Below are positions 42,465-50,017 of a DNA stretch of 64,000 bases, piece by piece. A model generated the notes under the pieces. The model was not told the DNA's origin. It did no database searches and saw only the letters and a program-made list of their open reading frames with translations. This stretch comes from Catellatospora bangladeshensis. Lineage in GTDB: Bacteria; Actinomycetota; Actinomycetes; Mycobacteriales; Micromonosporaceae. The DNA is taken from assembly GCF_016862575.1 (NCBI RefSeq), contig NZ_BONF01000026.1, positions 1-64,000 of the forward strand. The letters run 5' to 3'. The translations under genes were made by a program, and so were the position numbers. Every line of letters starts with the position of its first letter. Within the stretch, counting starts at the first letter, position 1.

Positions 42465-43787
42465 TCACCTGCTTTCGCGGGAGGTGAGGAAGGTGTCGAG
42501 CGCGTCCAGGTCGACGACGGCGGTCGGCTGCTGCGCGTCGCGTTCCAGCAGGCGGCGCAGGTCGTCCGGGCTCAGCCGCCCGCCGGACAGCCGCCGGATG
42601 CGGCCCGCGCCGGGCGCGTCGTCGAACACGAGGTACGCGCCGAGGTCGGGCAGCCGCACGACGGCGGGCAGCAGCACCGGCCCGTCGACGGCCAGCTGCG
42701 GCCCGTGGCCCCGCGCGCGGCGGCGGCGCAGCAGCCTGCGCACCCCGAACGCGATCATGACCAGGCCGAGCAGGTTGAGCACCAGCAGGCCCCACGGCCA
42801 GGCCTCGTGCACCGCACGCGCCTGCCCGAGCCCGCCCATCTCCACGGTCACCGGGTAGTCCCCGATCGCCGCGAACGGGATCGGCACGGAGACCTGATAG
42901 GTCCGGGTCTCGCCGGGCCGCAGCTCCCCCGTCGCCGGGCCGGGCACCGCGTCGGCACCGTCGCCCACGCGCACGGTCAGCGGCACCCCCGACAGCGTCT
43001 GCGTCCCCGCGTTGCGCACCGTGTAGACCAGCGTCCTCCGGTGCGGCGCACCCAGCCAGGCCGCGAAGGACCTACCGCCGGTGAGCCGCGCCTCCACCAC
43101 GTCGAGCCTCGCCGGGGTGCGCGCGGGTGTCGGCACCGGCCCGATCTGGTGGCCGGAGATCTCGATCGGCGCGTCGACGTGGCCGCCGTCCCCGGTGCCG
43201 ACCGCGGACACGTGCACCACGCACGGGCAGGGCCGGGGCGGCTCGCCGACGGTCAGCGTGACGGCGAACCCGCCGTCGTTTCCCACTGCCGTGGCCAGCG
43301 CCGCGCGCATGTCGCAGGAGGACGATCCGGGCAGGGCCAGTTCCCCGCAGGTGACGAGCTGCACGAGCTGCCCGGCGGGCCAGTTCGCGCCGATCACCCG
43401 TACCCTGTCGCCGGGCCGGGCCCGCGCCGCCGACAGTGTGACGCTCCACCCGTCCCTGCGCGCCGCCGCAGGGAGCGAGGTGGCGTTCTGGGTGGTGCTC
43501 CGCTGCGGAGTCCGCAACCCAGAAGGTGCGAAGGCAACCCAGATGTTGCGGCCCGCCAGGGCGCTGGTGGCGCCGAGCCCGGCCGCACGGGCGCCGATGA
43601 CGGCCGGGACGGTGTGCTCGCCGGTGCTCCACAACTCCTGTGTTGTAGGTACAACCCAGGAGTTGTGGCCTGCCACGGAAGTGGCCACCCGGGAGGTTTC
43701 AGCACTCACGCCTTCGGCGGCGGCCGGGCCGGGTGCACCCGGCAGAAGGAGCCCGGCCAGTAGCGCGGCGGCTGCGCGGCGGATCAT
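42465..43787 (-). CDS. Membrane-anchored surface protein with Ig-like domain and in-frame palindromic insert
   Basis: 440 residues. The signal peptide (to ~24) is followed at once by a foreign stretch (residues ~38-105) with two palindrome-encoded 13-mers at 41-53 and 80-92. Then comes a neocarzinostatin-like Ig domain (~112-205, four cysteines), a CARDB-like beta domain (~230-330), one membrane helix (~345-365), RRRR and a ~65-residue cytosolic tail. It starts in an ATGA overlap with the DUF916 gene. With its neighbours it probably forms a surface complex around the importer. Confidence 0.72.
   Translation of the reverse strand: MIRRAAAALLAGLLLPGAPGPAAAEGVSAETSRVATSVAGHNSWVVPTTQELWSTGEHTVPAVIGARAAGLGATSALAGRNIWVAFAPSGLRTPQRSTTQNATSLPAAARRDGWSVTLSAARARPGDRVRVIGANWPAGQLVQLVTCGELALPGSSSCDMRAALATAVGNDGGFAVTLTVGEPPRPCPCVVHVSAVGTGDGGHVDAPIEISGHQIGPVPTPARTPARLDVVEARLTGGRSFAAWLGAPHRRTLVYTVRNAGTQTLSGVPLTVRVGDGADAVPGPATGELRPGETRTYQVSVPIPFAAIGDYPVTVEMGGLGQARAVHEAWPWGLLVLNLLGLVMIAFGVRRLLRRRRARGHGPQLAVDGPVLLPAVVRLPDLGAYLVFDDAPGAGRIRRLSGGRLSPDDLRRLLERDAQQPTAVVDLDALDTFLTSRESR
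43486..43524 (-). repeat. Extra overlapping palindrome in insertion 3
   Basis: Outer arms TTCTGGGT/AACCCAGAA and an inner CTCCGC/GCGGAG flank a bulge. It overlaps module A and encodes RTPQRSTTQN, apparently a decayed further copy out of register by one codon. Confidence 0.4.
43512..43550 (-). repeat. In-frame palindromic element, module A of insertion 3
   Basis: 39 bp coding RNIWVAFAPSGLR; contains GCAAC/GTTGC arms and two CTGGGTTGC copies. Same reading frame as the modules in the other two host genes. Confidence 0.6.
43629..43667 (-). repeat. In-frame palindromic element, module B of insertion 3
   Basis: 39 bp coding HNSWVVPTTQELW. With the flanking base it is a 40-bp palindrome with 19-bp arms and one mismatched pair; this is the best-preserved copy. 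Confidence 0.8.
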
Positions 43788-44728
43788 GCCAGGCCTCGCG
43801 GGCGGGGCGTACGGGCGCGCCGGCGGCGGCGCAGCAGGACGGCGGCGACGGCCAGGAGCAGGGCGAGCGCGGCCAGGGTGGGCCATACGCCGACGAGGGT
43901 GGTGGTGCTCGACGTGGCACGGACGCCGCCCTCGGCGGTGACGGTGACGGTGGTGGAGACGATGTCGACGGGCCAGACGCCGGCCAGCGCGGCGCGCAGG
44001 CGGGTGCGGGCGCCGGGGACCAGGTCGAGGCGCGAGCCGGGACCGGCGGCGGTGACCCGGTGTCCGAACAGGCCGGAGGCGGTCACGGCGACGTCGGGCA
44101 GCAGGTGGGTGTTGCCGGTGTTGGCCAGGTCGTAGCCGACCTGGGTGCGGTCGGCGGTCAGCTCGGTGACGGCGAGGCCGGGCACGGTCGGGCCGCTGAC
44201 ACGCAGGTAGACGCGGGCCGCGACGGCGTGGGTGACCCCGACGGTCAGGCCGCCGGAGTCGAGCTGCCCGCTGGGCACGGCCTCGGCGGCCACCACGCCG
44301 CCGACGTGGTCGCCGGGGGTGGCGTTGGCGGGCACGGTGATGGTGAACGGGATGTCGGCCTGCCGCTTGGCGGGCACCACCACATCGGCCAGGCCCAGCC
44401 GCGTCCAGGAGCCGATGCCCTGCTGGCGCTCCTTCTCCGGGCGCAGGCCGAAGCCGCCGTCGCTGCTGGTGTTGAAGGCGTCCGCCCCGTACAGGCGCAG
44501 GGTCATCGGTCTGTCGGTGAGGTTGGCGACGCGGACCGAGTCGATGACGGTCTGGCCGGGCGGGGATTCGAGGAAGAAGTACTGGCGCGGGGTGGGGCCG
44601 GGGGTGGCGGGCGGGGTGGGGGTGACCGCCCAGCGGCCGTTGCCCGCCGCCTGGGCCGGCGCGGGCAGGAGCCCCGCGAGCAGCGCGGCGGCGAGGGCGA
44701 CCGCGGCGGTGCGCGACCAGATGGCCAT
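43784..44728 (-). CDS. DUF916-type WxL-interacting surface protein
   Basis: 314 residues: signal peptide, a first beta domain with the DUF916 landmarks PPGQTVIDSVRVANLTDRPMTLRLYGADAF and PANATPGDHVGGVVAAE, a second beta domain, and a C-terminal membrane helix followed by RRRRRR. DUF916 proteins bind WxL proteins on Gram-positive surfaces. The gene for a WxL protein lies directly upstream, supporting this call. Confidence 0.8.
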   Translation of the reverse strand: MAIWSRTAAVALAAALLAGLLPAPAQAAGNGRWAVTPTPPATPGPTPRQYFFLESPPGQTVIDSVRVANLTDRPMTLRLYGADAFNTSSDGGFGLRPEKERQQGIGSWTRLGLADVVVPAKRQADIPFTITVPANATPGDHVGGVVAAEAVPSGQLDSGGLTVGVTHAVAARVYLRVSGPTVPGLAVTELTADRTQVGYDLANTGNTHLLPDVAVTASGLFGHRVTAAGPGSRLDLVPGARTRLRAALAGVWPVDIVSTTVTVTAEGGVRATSSTTTLVGVWPTLAALALLLAVAAVLLRRRRRARTPRPRGLA

Positions 44729-44798
44729 CGGCCTCTCCCGGGTGGTGGGATGGGATGGGCCGGTGGGGACGGATAGCGCCCGCCCCCACCGGTTCCGG

Positions 44799-46451
44799 TC
44801 AGCTCAGCGTGATCGTGAGCGTCGCGGAGTAGGAACCGGCCAGCTGGTTCGCCGGCACGGTCAGGGCGAGCGCCGCGGAGGCGTCGAAGCTGCCGCCGGT
44901 GCCCGCCGCGCCGGCCGGGGCCGAGCACAGCGTGGCGCCGTCCACCTGTCCCGCCGTGCCCGCGGCCGCGGTGACGGCGTTGGTGGCGCCGGCCGTCGCG
45001 GTGCAGGTGGGGGTCCAGGACAGGTTCGCCTTCGGGATGGTGCCGCCGGGGGTCCCGGTGAAGTCGGTGAGCGACCCGACCAGGCTCCAGCCGAAGGTGC
45101 TGCCGCGGAAGTCCGTCACCGTGATGACCGGCAGCGAGCCGGTGCTGGTGTGGACGGTGCCGTCGAGGGTGACCCCCGACAGCGTGATGTTGCTGCCTCC
45201 CGCGCGCGACATCGCCAGGTTCCCGGCGGTGATCGTCTGCGACAGGTTGTACGTCAGCGCGCAGGACCCGGTGGTGGCCGCGCCCGCCTTGGCGACGCAG
45301 GCGTCGGCCGAGGCCGTCCACGCCGCGACGGCGAACAGGGTGCCGGGCCCGATCCCCGACGACGCGCCGACGTAGGCGGTCGCGGGGTCGTTGACGGTGT
45401 AGGTGGTGCTGATCCCGCCCGCGGCCGAGGCCGTGACGCCGGCCGGGGCGTCCCCGGTCGGGTTCGGCGGCGGCGGTCCGGCCAGCGCCTGGTAGCCACG
45501 GATGGCCACGGTGCTGCCCGGGTTCCAGTTGGTGCCGGTCACCGCGACCGAGGTGCCCGCGCCGCCGCCACCGGGGTTGATGGCGATGGTCGGTGCGCCC
45601 AGGACGGTGATCGGCGCGAGGACGGTGTTGACGCCGTCGGAGACCGCGAGGCTGCGGACCCCGGTGGTGGCGTCGGCCGGCACGGTGATGGTGCCCGTGC
45701 CGGACCCGGTGCCGGTGGTGGAGCCCGTGCCGCTGCCCTGGCCCGTGCCCGCGCCCGCGGCGTCCTTGAGGGACGCGGTGAGCGTGGCGTCGGGCGCCAG
45801 CCCGGACACGCTGAACGAGACGACGTTCCCCGCTCGCGCGTGCGTGGTGACGGTCTGGCCGGACACCGCGGTCACGGTGGCCGACCCGTCGAACACGGTG
45901 AAGGACTCCACGATGGTGCTCGCCTGCGGGGCCGCCTTGTGGTCGCGGTCCCCGGCGTCGGAGCAGTACGTGGCCGCGGTGGCGTTGGCGAACTTCACCT
46001 GCGTCACCGTGGCCGTGGCCGCCCCTGCCGCCCCGGCCGTGAAGGTGCCCGTCGCCGTGATGGCGCCGAGCTTGACGTACGGGTTCTTCGCCGTGGCCGG
46101 GTACGGCGCCAGGTTCAGCGTGACCGTGCCCGACTGGGACCCGCCGAGGGCCACCGTGGCGATCACCGGAACGTCGCCGGCGGACAGCGGGGCGGGCCCG
46201 TTGTCCGGTCCGGTGGCGGCGGTGAGCGTGACCGTGACGGTCTGCCCCGGGGCCGGGGTCACCGGCGACAGGGTCAGCCCGAACGTGTCGTTCCAGGTGG
46301 TCGGCGAGGAGCCCGTACCGCTGTCGGTGAAGTAGAGCCGGCAGCCCAGCGAATTCGCTGTCGGCCCGTACGCCTGCGCCGGTGCTTGCACCAGACCCAG
46401 GGTCGCGACTACAGCGATGCTGCTGGTGACGACCGCCCACTTTCTCCGCAT
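44799..46451 (-). CDS. Large secreted WxL-domain surface protein
   Basis: 550 residues. Signal peptide (to ~27), several Thr/Gly-rich Ig-like repeats and a C-terminal WxL domain (~370-550) with FGWSLVGSLTDF and the second tryptophan motif ANLSWTPTC, ending in LTITLS. WxL domains attach non-covalently to the cell wall and pair with DUF916 proteins. First gene of the operon that continues through the ABC importer to the sortase substrate at 37027; a predicted operator lies just upstream. Confidence 0.78.
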   Translation of the reverse strand: MRRKWAVVTSSIAVVATLGLVQAPAQAYGPTANSLGCRLYFTDSGTGSSPTTWNDTFGLTLSPVTPAPGQTVTVTLTAATGPDNGPAPLSAGDVPVIATVALGGSQSGTVTLNLAPYPATAKNPYVKLGAITATGTFTAGAAGAATATVTQVKFANATAATYCSDAGDRDHKAAPQASTIVESFTVFDGSATVTAVSGQTVTTHARAGNVVSFSVSGLAPDATLTASLKDAAGAGTGQGSGTGSTTGTGSGTGTITVPADATTGVRSLAVSDGVNTVLAPITVLGAPTIAINPGGGGAGTSVAVTGTNWNPGSTVAIRGYQALAGPPPPNPTGDAPAGVTASAAGGISTTYTVNDPATAYVGASSGIGPGTLFAVAAWTASADACVAKAGAATTGSCALTYNLSQTITAGNLAMSRAGGSNITLSGVTLDGTVHTSTGSLPVITVTDFRGSTFGWSLVGSLTDFTGTPGGTIPKANLSWTPTCTATAGATNAVTAAAGTAGQVDGATLCSAPAGAAGTGGSFDASAALALTVPANQLAGSYSATLTITLS

Positions 46452-46472
46452 GGAACCTCCCTTCTCCCATCC

Positions 46473-46497
46473 GTTTCGCTAGACGAAACGATGTTCA
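46473..46497 (-). promoter_or_regulatory. Predicted IclR-type operator of the surface/ABC importer operon
   Basis: Read on the minus strand: TGAAC, 3-base gap, GTTTC, 7-base gap, GAAAC; only the first half has mismatches. It lies 22 bases upstream of the WxL gene. Confidence 0.65.
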
Positions 46498-46623
46498 CTT
46501 CTGCGATACGTACATGAAGTCAGCGGGATCGGCGCTTGTCAACCGTCCGTCCGGCGAACGTTGCCGGACGATGCGAACACCCCTTGCGCCACCAGGCACC
46601 GGCGGCATAGCTTTCCATCAAAC

Positions 46624-46648
46624 GAAACGGCGTTCCGATCCTCGAAAC
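46624..46648 (+). promoter_or_regulatory. Predicted IclR-type operator of a membrane protein gene
   Basis: GAAAC, GGC, GTTCC, seven bases, GAAAC: one mismatch in the middle half. It lies 14 bases before the ATG at 46663, back to back with the WxL operon operator 126 bp away. Confidence 0.65.
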
Positions 46649-46662
46649 ACCGGACGGTCATC

Positions 46663-47346
46663 ATGATCTCGACTTTGCTGGCCCTGATCGCGCTGTGCAT
46701 GCTGGCGCTCGCCGCGACGGCCGTGCGCCTGCGCCGCGCCGCGCCGCTCGGCGCCCCGCTCGTCGCAGTGATCTGCGCCGGGCTCGCCTACGACTGCGCC
46801 GCCATCGCGATCGGGCCGGCCTTCGGCTTCGGACCCGCGCTGCACGCCGTCAACGAGCCCCGCTACTGGATCCACGCGCTGCTCACGCCGCTGATGATCC
46901 TGGCCGTGATGGACGTGGCGGGCCGGGCGGGCGTCACCTCACTGACCCGCCGCCTGGTCCGGATCGGACTCGCCGCCCTCACCGCGGTGCTGGTCGCGCT
47001 CGGCGTCTCCGCCGACATCCTGCGGCTGCGCCTGGAGCCGGAGACGTACGCGGACACCCTGCGCTACGTCAACACCGCCACCGAGGGCCCACCGGTGCCC
47101 GCGATCGTCACGATTCTGGTCCTGATCGGCATCGGCGCCGCGCTCTGGCGCCGGGCTGGCATCGCCTGGCTCTGCCTCGGCTCGGTGACGATGTTCGTGG
47201 CGGCCGCCGCGGGCTTCGCCCACTTCTGGATCGGCAACCTGGGCGAACTCGTCCTCCAGTGCGGCATCGCCGCCACCCTCACGGCCGTCGCCACCCGCAC
47301 CCCGGCCACCACCCCCGCGCCCCAACCGGCCCCGGAGACCGCGTAG
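46663..47346 (+). CDS. Multi-pass membrane protein of unknown function
   Basis: 227 residues with six to seven hydrophobic helices (first at residues 2-20, MISTLLALIALCMLALAATA). Short loops, one histidine pair in the helix WIHALLTPLMIL and another in AHFWIGNLGEL. No family recognised. Its operator groups it with the other regulated membrane proteins in this window. Confidence 0.6.
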   Translation: MISTLLALIALCMLALAATAVRLRRAAPLGAPLVAVICAGLAYDCAAIAIGPAFGFGPALHAVNEPRYWIHALLTPLMILAVMDVAGRAGVTSLTRRLVRIGLAALTAVLVALGVSADILRLRLEPETYADTLRYVNTATEGPPVPAIVTILVLIGIGAALWRRAGIAWLCLGSVTMFVAAAAGFAHFWIGNLGELVLQCGIAATLTAVATRTPATTPAPQPAPETA

Positions 47347-47362
47347 CCCACGCGGCCCCCGT

Positions 47363-47437
47363 GATCGTCCGACTTGCCAGGCACCTGGGCGAAAGCGCGC
47401 TCAAGATACGCCCACCTGCCAGGCAAGTCGGATGATC
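47363..47437. repeat. Long imperfect hairpin between convergent genes
   Basis: 29-base arms (47363-47391 and 47409-47437) pair at 25 positions around a 17-base loop. The termini are GATC, as in family R1, but the inner sequence (CCGACTTGCC) differs. Probable terminator for the membrane protein and the chorismate mutase. Confidence 0.6.
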
Positions 47438-47474
47438 TAGGCGGCCTGGCCGCGGACGTCACGCCGCGCCGGGG

Positions 47475-47864
47475 TCAGCTCGGGTCGTCGGCCTTGGCGT
47501 AGACGTGGGTGAGGTCGCGGCGCAGCGCGGCGGCGCCGTGGAGGTAGACGTGGGTGATGCCGTCGCGGGGCAGGTCGGTCTCCACGTGGGCCATCAGGCG
47601 GATCACGCGCGGCATCGCGCCCTTGATGTCCAGCTCCTGGGCGCAGATCAGCGGCACGTCGGCCATCCCCATGAGGCGCGCGGCGTACGCCGGGAACTCC
47701 GAGTGGATGTCCGGCGTCGCCGTGAAGATCGCGCTGATGAAGTCCTCATCGGCGAGGTCGTTGGCGTGCAGGACCGCCTTGACCAGCTCGGCGACCCGCT
47801 CCAGCAGGTGCTCGCGCTCGTCGACCTCAAGCTGGGTGGCACCGCGTACGGCACGGATCGGCAC
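47475..47864 (-). CDS. aroH: Chorismate mutase, AroH class
   Basis: 129 residues, the size of the monofunctional AroH-type enzyme. PIRAVRGATQLE at the start carries the active-site Arg, followed by SAIFTATPDIHSEFPAYAAR, CAQELDIKGAMPRVIRLMAHVET and HVYLHGAAALRRDL, all hallmarks of the trimeric pseudo-alpha/beta-barrel fold. It converts chorismate to prephenate for Phe/Tyr synthesis. GTG start; TACACT lies six bases upstream, so probably leaderless. Confidence 0.88.
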   Translation of the reverse strand: MPIRAVRGATQLEVDEREHLLERVAELVKAVLHANDLADEDFISAIFTATPDIHSEFPAYAARLMGMADVPLICAQELDIKGAMPRVIRLMAHVETDLPRDGITHVYLHGAAALRRDLTHVYAKADDPS

Positions 47865-47911
47865 CCGATCAGTGTAAGCCGAAGCCCGGACCCGGCACGG
47901 CTGGGGCACGA

Positions 47912-47954
47912 TCAAGCTCGCGCCATGCGCCAGGACGGCATGACGCGAGCTTGA
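47912..47954. terminator. Hairpin after the MFS transporter gene
   Basis: 17-base arms (47912-47928 and 47938-47954, one mismatch) with a 9-base loop, 7 bases beyond the MFS stop codon and upstream of the chorismate mutase promoter. Confidence 0.6.
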
Positions 47955-47960
47955 CGAGGC

Positions 47961-49346
47961 TCAGGCCGCGGCCCCGGAGCCTTCACTCAGGGCCGCCGCG
48001 GCGTCGGCGTCGTAGGTGCGCCAGGCGGCCAGCACCACCAGGCTGCCGATCACCAGGGGCGCGATGACGACGGCGTACGCCCAGCGCAGCGAACCCGTGG
48101 CGTCCGACGCCTCGCCGATCAGCCACGGACCCAGCGCCCCGCCGAGGGTGATCAGGCCCTGCAGCACCGCGAACCCGAGGCCGCGCCGGGCGGCGGGCAC
48201 CACGTCGGCGTTGGCCGCGGTCAGGTTGGCGATCGCGCCCGCGAAGCCGACGTTGGCCAGCCCGAAGCACACCACCTGCGGCACGAACGGCCCGATCGAC
48301 ACGGCTCCGGCCAGCGCCGCCGTGCCCGCCAGCAGCGACCAGCCGCCGAACGCCACCCGCCACCCGGCCCGCCTGCCGTGCCGGCGGTCGCCGAACCAGC
48401 TGCCCACGCCGATGCCGGCGAGGATTCCGACCAGGCCCGCTCCCCCGCCGACGGCCGCCGCGGCGGCCTCGTCCAGGCCGTACTCCCGCTGGTAGAACGA
48501 CGGCATCCAGAAGAACAGGCCGCCCAGCCCGAAGAACAGGATGCTGAGTCCGATGACGACCGAACGCAGCGTGCTGATCCGCCACAGCTCCCGCACCTGC
48601 GCGGTGATCGACGCCTGCGCGGGCGCGGTCTCGGGCACCGCAGCGGAAGCCGAGGCGGCCGCCTCCGTGCCCGCGTACCAGGTGCTGAGCCGGTCGCCGA
48701 TGCCGCGCACCGGCTCGCGCACGGTCAGCATCAGCGCCGCGATGATCACGCCGGGCACGGCGATGAGGAAGAACCCGGTGCGCCAGCCCACAGCCTCGGC
48801 CAGCGCGCCGCCCGCGATGACGCCGATGGGCAGCCCGGCGAAGTACGCGGCGCGCTCCAGCCCGTACGCGCGGGCGCGGCTCGGGCCCGGGTAGAGGTCG
48901 CCGAGCAGGCTGGACGCGGGCGGGTTGTAGAGCTGCCCGGCCGCGCCGAGCAGCACCCGCACCCCGAACAGCACCGCGTACGACCCGGCCAGGCCGGTGC
49001 CGACGGTGAGCAGCGCCCAGACCGCGACGACGGCGGAGACGGTCCAGGTGCGCCGCCCGGTGTCGGCCAGCCGCCCGGCGGGCAGCAGCAGGAGCACCGC
49101 GGCGATGGCGCCCGCGGTGGCGATGGCACCGGCCGCGCCGTCGTCGAAGCCGAACTCGCGCTGGATGGCGGGCAGCGCCCCGGCGAGCAGGTTGTACTCG
49201 ATCCGGTCGACGAGTGCGACCAGCGCGATGGCCAGCGCGGGCCACCACCCGAACGGCGCGGCCCGGCCGCGGCGCACCCGCACCGGCGGCCGTCCCTCGT
49301 ACGCGGTGATCTCGCGGGTCTCCTCGCTGACGGTATCGACCGCCAT
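47961..49346 (-). CDS. Major facilitator superfamily transporter
   Basis: 461 residues, 12 membrane helices with a long central loop (~205-245). The first-loop MFS signature is GRLADTGRR and the second-half equivalent GDRRHGRRAG. The pattern DRIEYNLLAGALPAIQREFGFDDGAAG at helix 1 is that of organic-anion/aromatic-acid type MFS members. GGAGG precedes the ATG at 49346. A predicted IclR-type operator lies about 40 bp upstream, so it probably carries a substrate or product of the regulated pathway. Confidence 0.82.
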   Translation of the reverse strand: MAVDTVSEETREITAYEGRPPVRVRRGRAAPFGWWPALAIALVALVDRIEYNLLAGALPAIQREFGFDDGAAGAIATAGAIAAVLLLLPAGRLADTGRRTWTVSAVVAVWALLTVGTGLAGSYAVLFGVRVLLGAAGQLYNPPASSLLGDLYPGPSRARAYGLERAAYFAGLPIGVIAGGALAEAVGWRTGFFLIAVPGVIIAALMLTVREPVRGIGDRLSTWYAGTEAAASASAAVPETAPAQASITAQVRELWRISTLRSVVIGLSILFFGLGGLFFWMPSFYQREYGLDEAAAAAVGGGAGLVGILAGIGVGSWFGDRRHGRRAGWRVAFGGWSLLAGTAALAGAVSIGPFVPQVVCFGLANVGFAGAIANLTAANADVVPAARRGLGFAVLQGLITLGGALGPWLIGEASDATGSLRWAYAVVIAPLVIGSLVVLAAWRTYDADAAAALSEGSGAAA

Positions 49347-49384
49347 GGCGCACCTCCGGGGGTAGGGCGCCATCGTAGATTCTG

Positions 49385-49409
49385 GAAACAGCGTTTCGCT
49401 ACAGGAACC
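49385..49409 (+). promoter_or_regulatory. Predicted IclR-type operator upstream of the MFS gene
   Basis: GAAAC, AGC, GTTTC, seven bases, GAACC: nearly identical to the site before the nine-gene operon. It is oriented away from the MFS gene, unlike most sites. Confidence 0.65.
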
Positions 49410-49422
49410 AGCCGCGGAACGG

Positions 49423-49926
49423 TCAGGGCCGCTCGACGGCGTCCCGGCGCGCGGCCTCGCGCTCGGCGACGACCGCGCCGGTCATCCGGCGGATCACCTC
49501 GGCCGCGATCAGCAGGTCCTCGGTGGACAGATCCGCGACCGCCTCGGCCATCCGCCGCCCGAGCGGCTGAAAGAACCCGCGGGCCATCTCCAGCGCGGTC
49601 GGCCGCATGGCGAGGGTGACGCGGCGGCGGTCGCGCGGGTCCCGGGTGCGCTCGACGTGCCCGGCCGCCTCCAGCCGGTCAATGAGCGAGGTGGTGGCCG
49701 GGGCGCCCAGGCCGAGCTTGCCCGCCAGCTCCCCGGCGGTCAGCGGGCGGTCGGCCTCGGCGGTGACGGCGATCCACATGATCGCGTTGAGGTCGCTGCG
49801 CCCCAGGCCGTGGGAGCGGGCGAAGGCGTCGACGAACACGTCGTTCTCCACCGTGTTGGTCTGCAGCGCCCGCCTGACCTGGTCCAGCGCCTCCGTCCGG
49901 CGCGGAGGGCCCCCTCGCGTCTCCAT
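49423..49926 (-). CDS. MarR-family transcriptional regulator
   Basis: 167 residues with a winged helix-turn-helix: LTAGELAGKLGLGAPATTSLIDRLEAAGHVERTRDPRDRRRVTLAM. The start is probably the ATG at 49926, seven bases after TATGAT (leaderless); an ATG at 49938 is the alternative. It is divergent from an MmpL-type exporter with a palindrome between them. Confidence 0.85.
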   Translation of the reverse strand: METRGGPPRRTEALDQVRRALQTNTVENDVFVDAFARSHGLGRSDLNAIMWIAVTAEADRPLTAGELAGKLGLGAPATTSLIDRLEAAGHVERTRDPRDRRRVTLAMRPTALEMARGFFQPLGRRMAEAVADLSTEDLLIAAEVIRRMTGAVVAEREAARRDAVERP

Positions 49927-49952
49927 GGCGCTGATCATATATCATTTCGATC

Positions 49953-49967
49953 GTCGAACCTTTCGAC
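49953..49967. promoter_or_regulatory. Candidate MarR operator
   Basis: GTCGAA and TTCGAC form a perfect 6-3-6 palindrome midway between the divergent MarR and MmpL genes. Confidence 0.5.
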
Positions 49968-50017
49968 AATCGAACCACTGCGGGCACCGCCCGCCTCACG
50001 TCAGGAGTCGCCCCACC

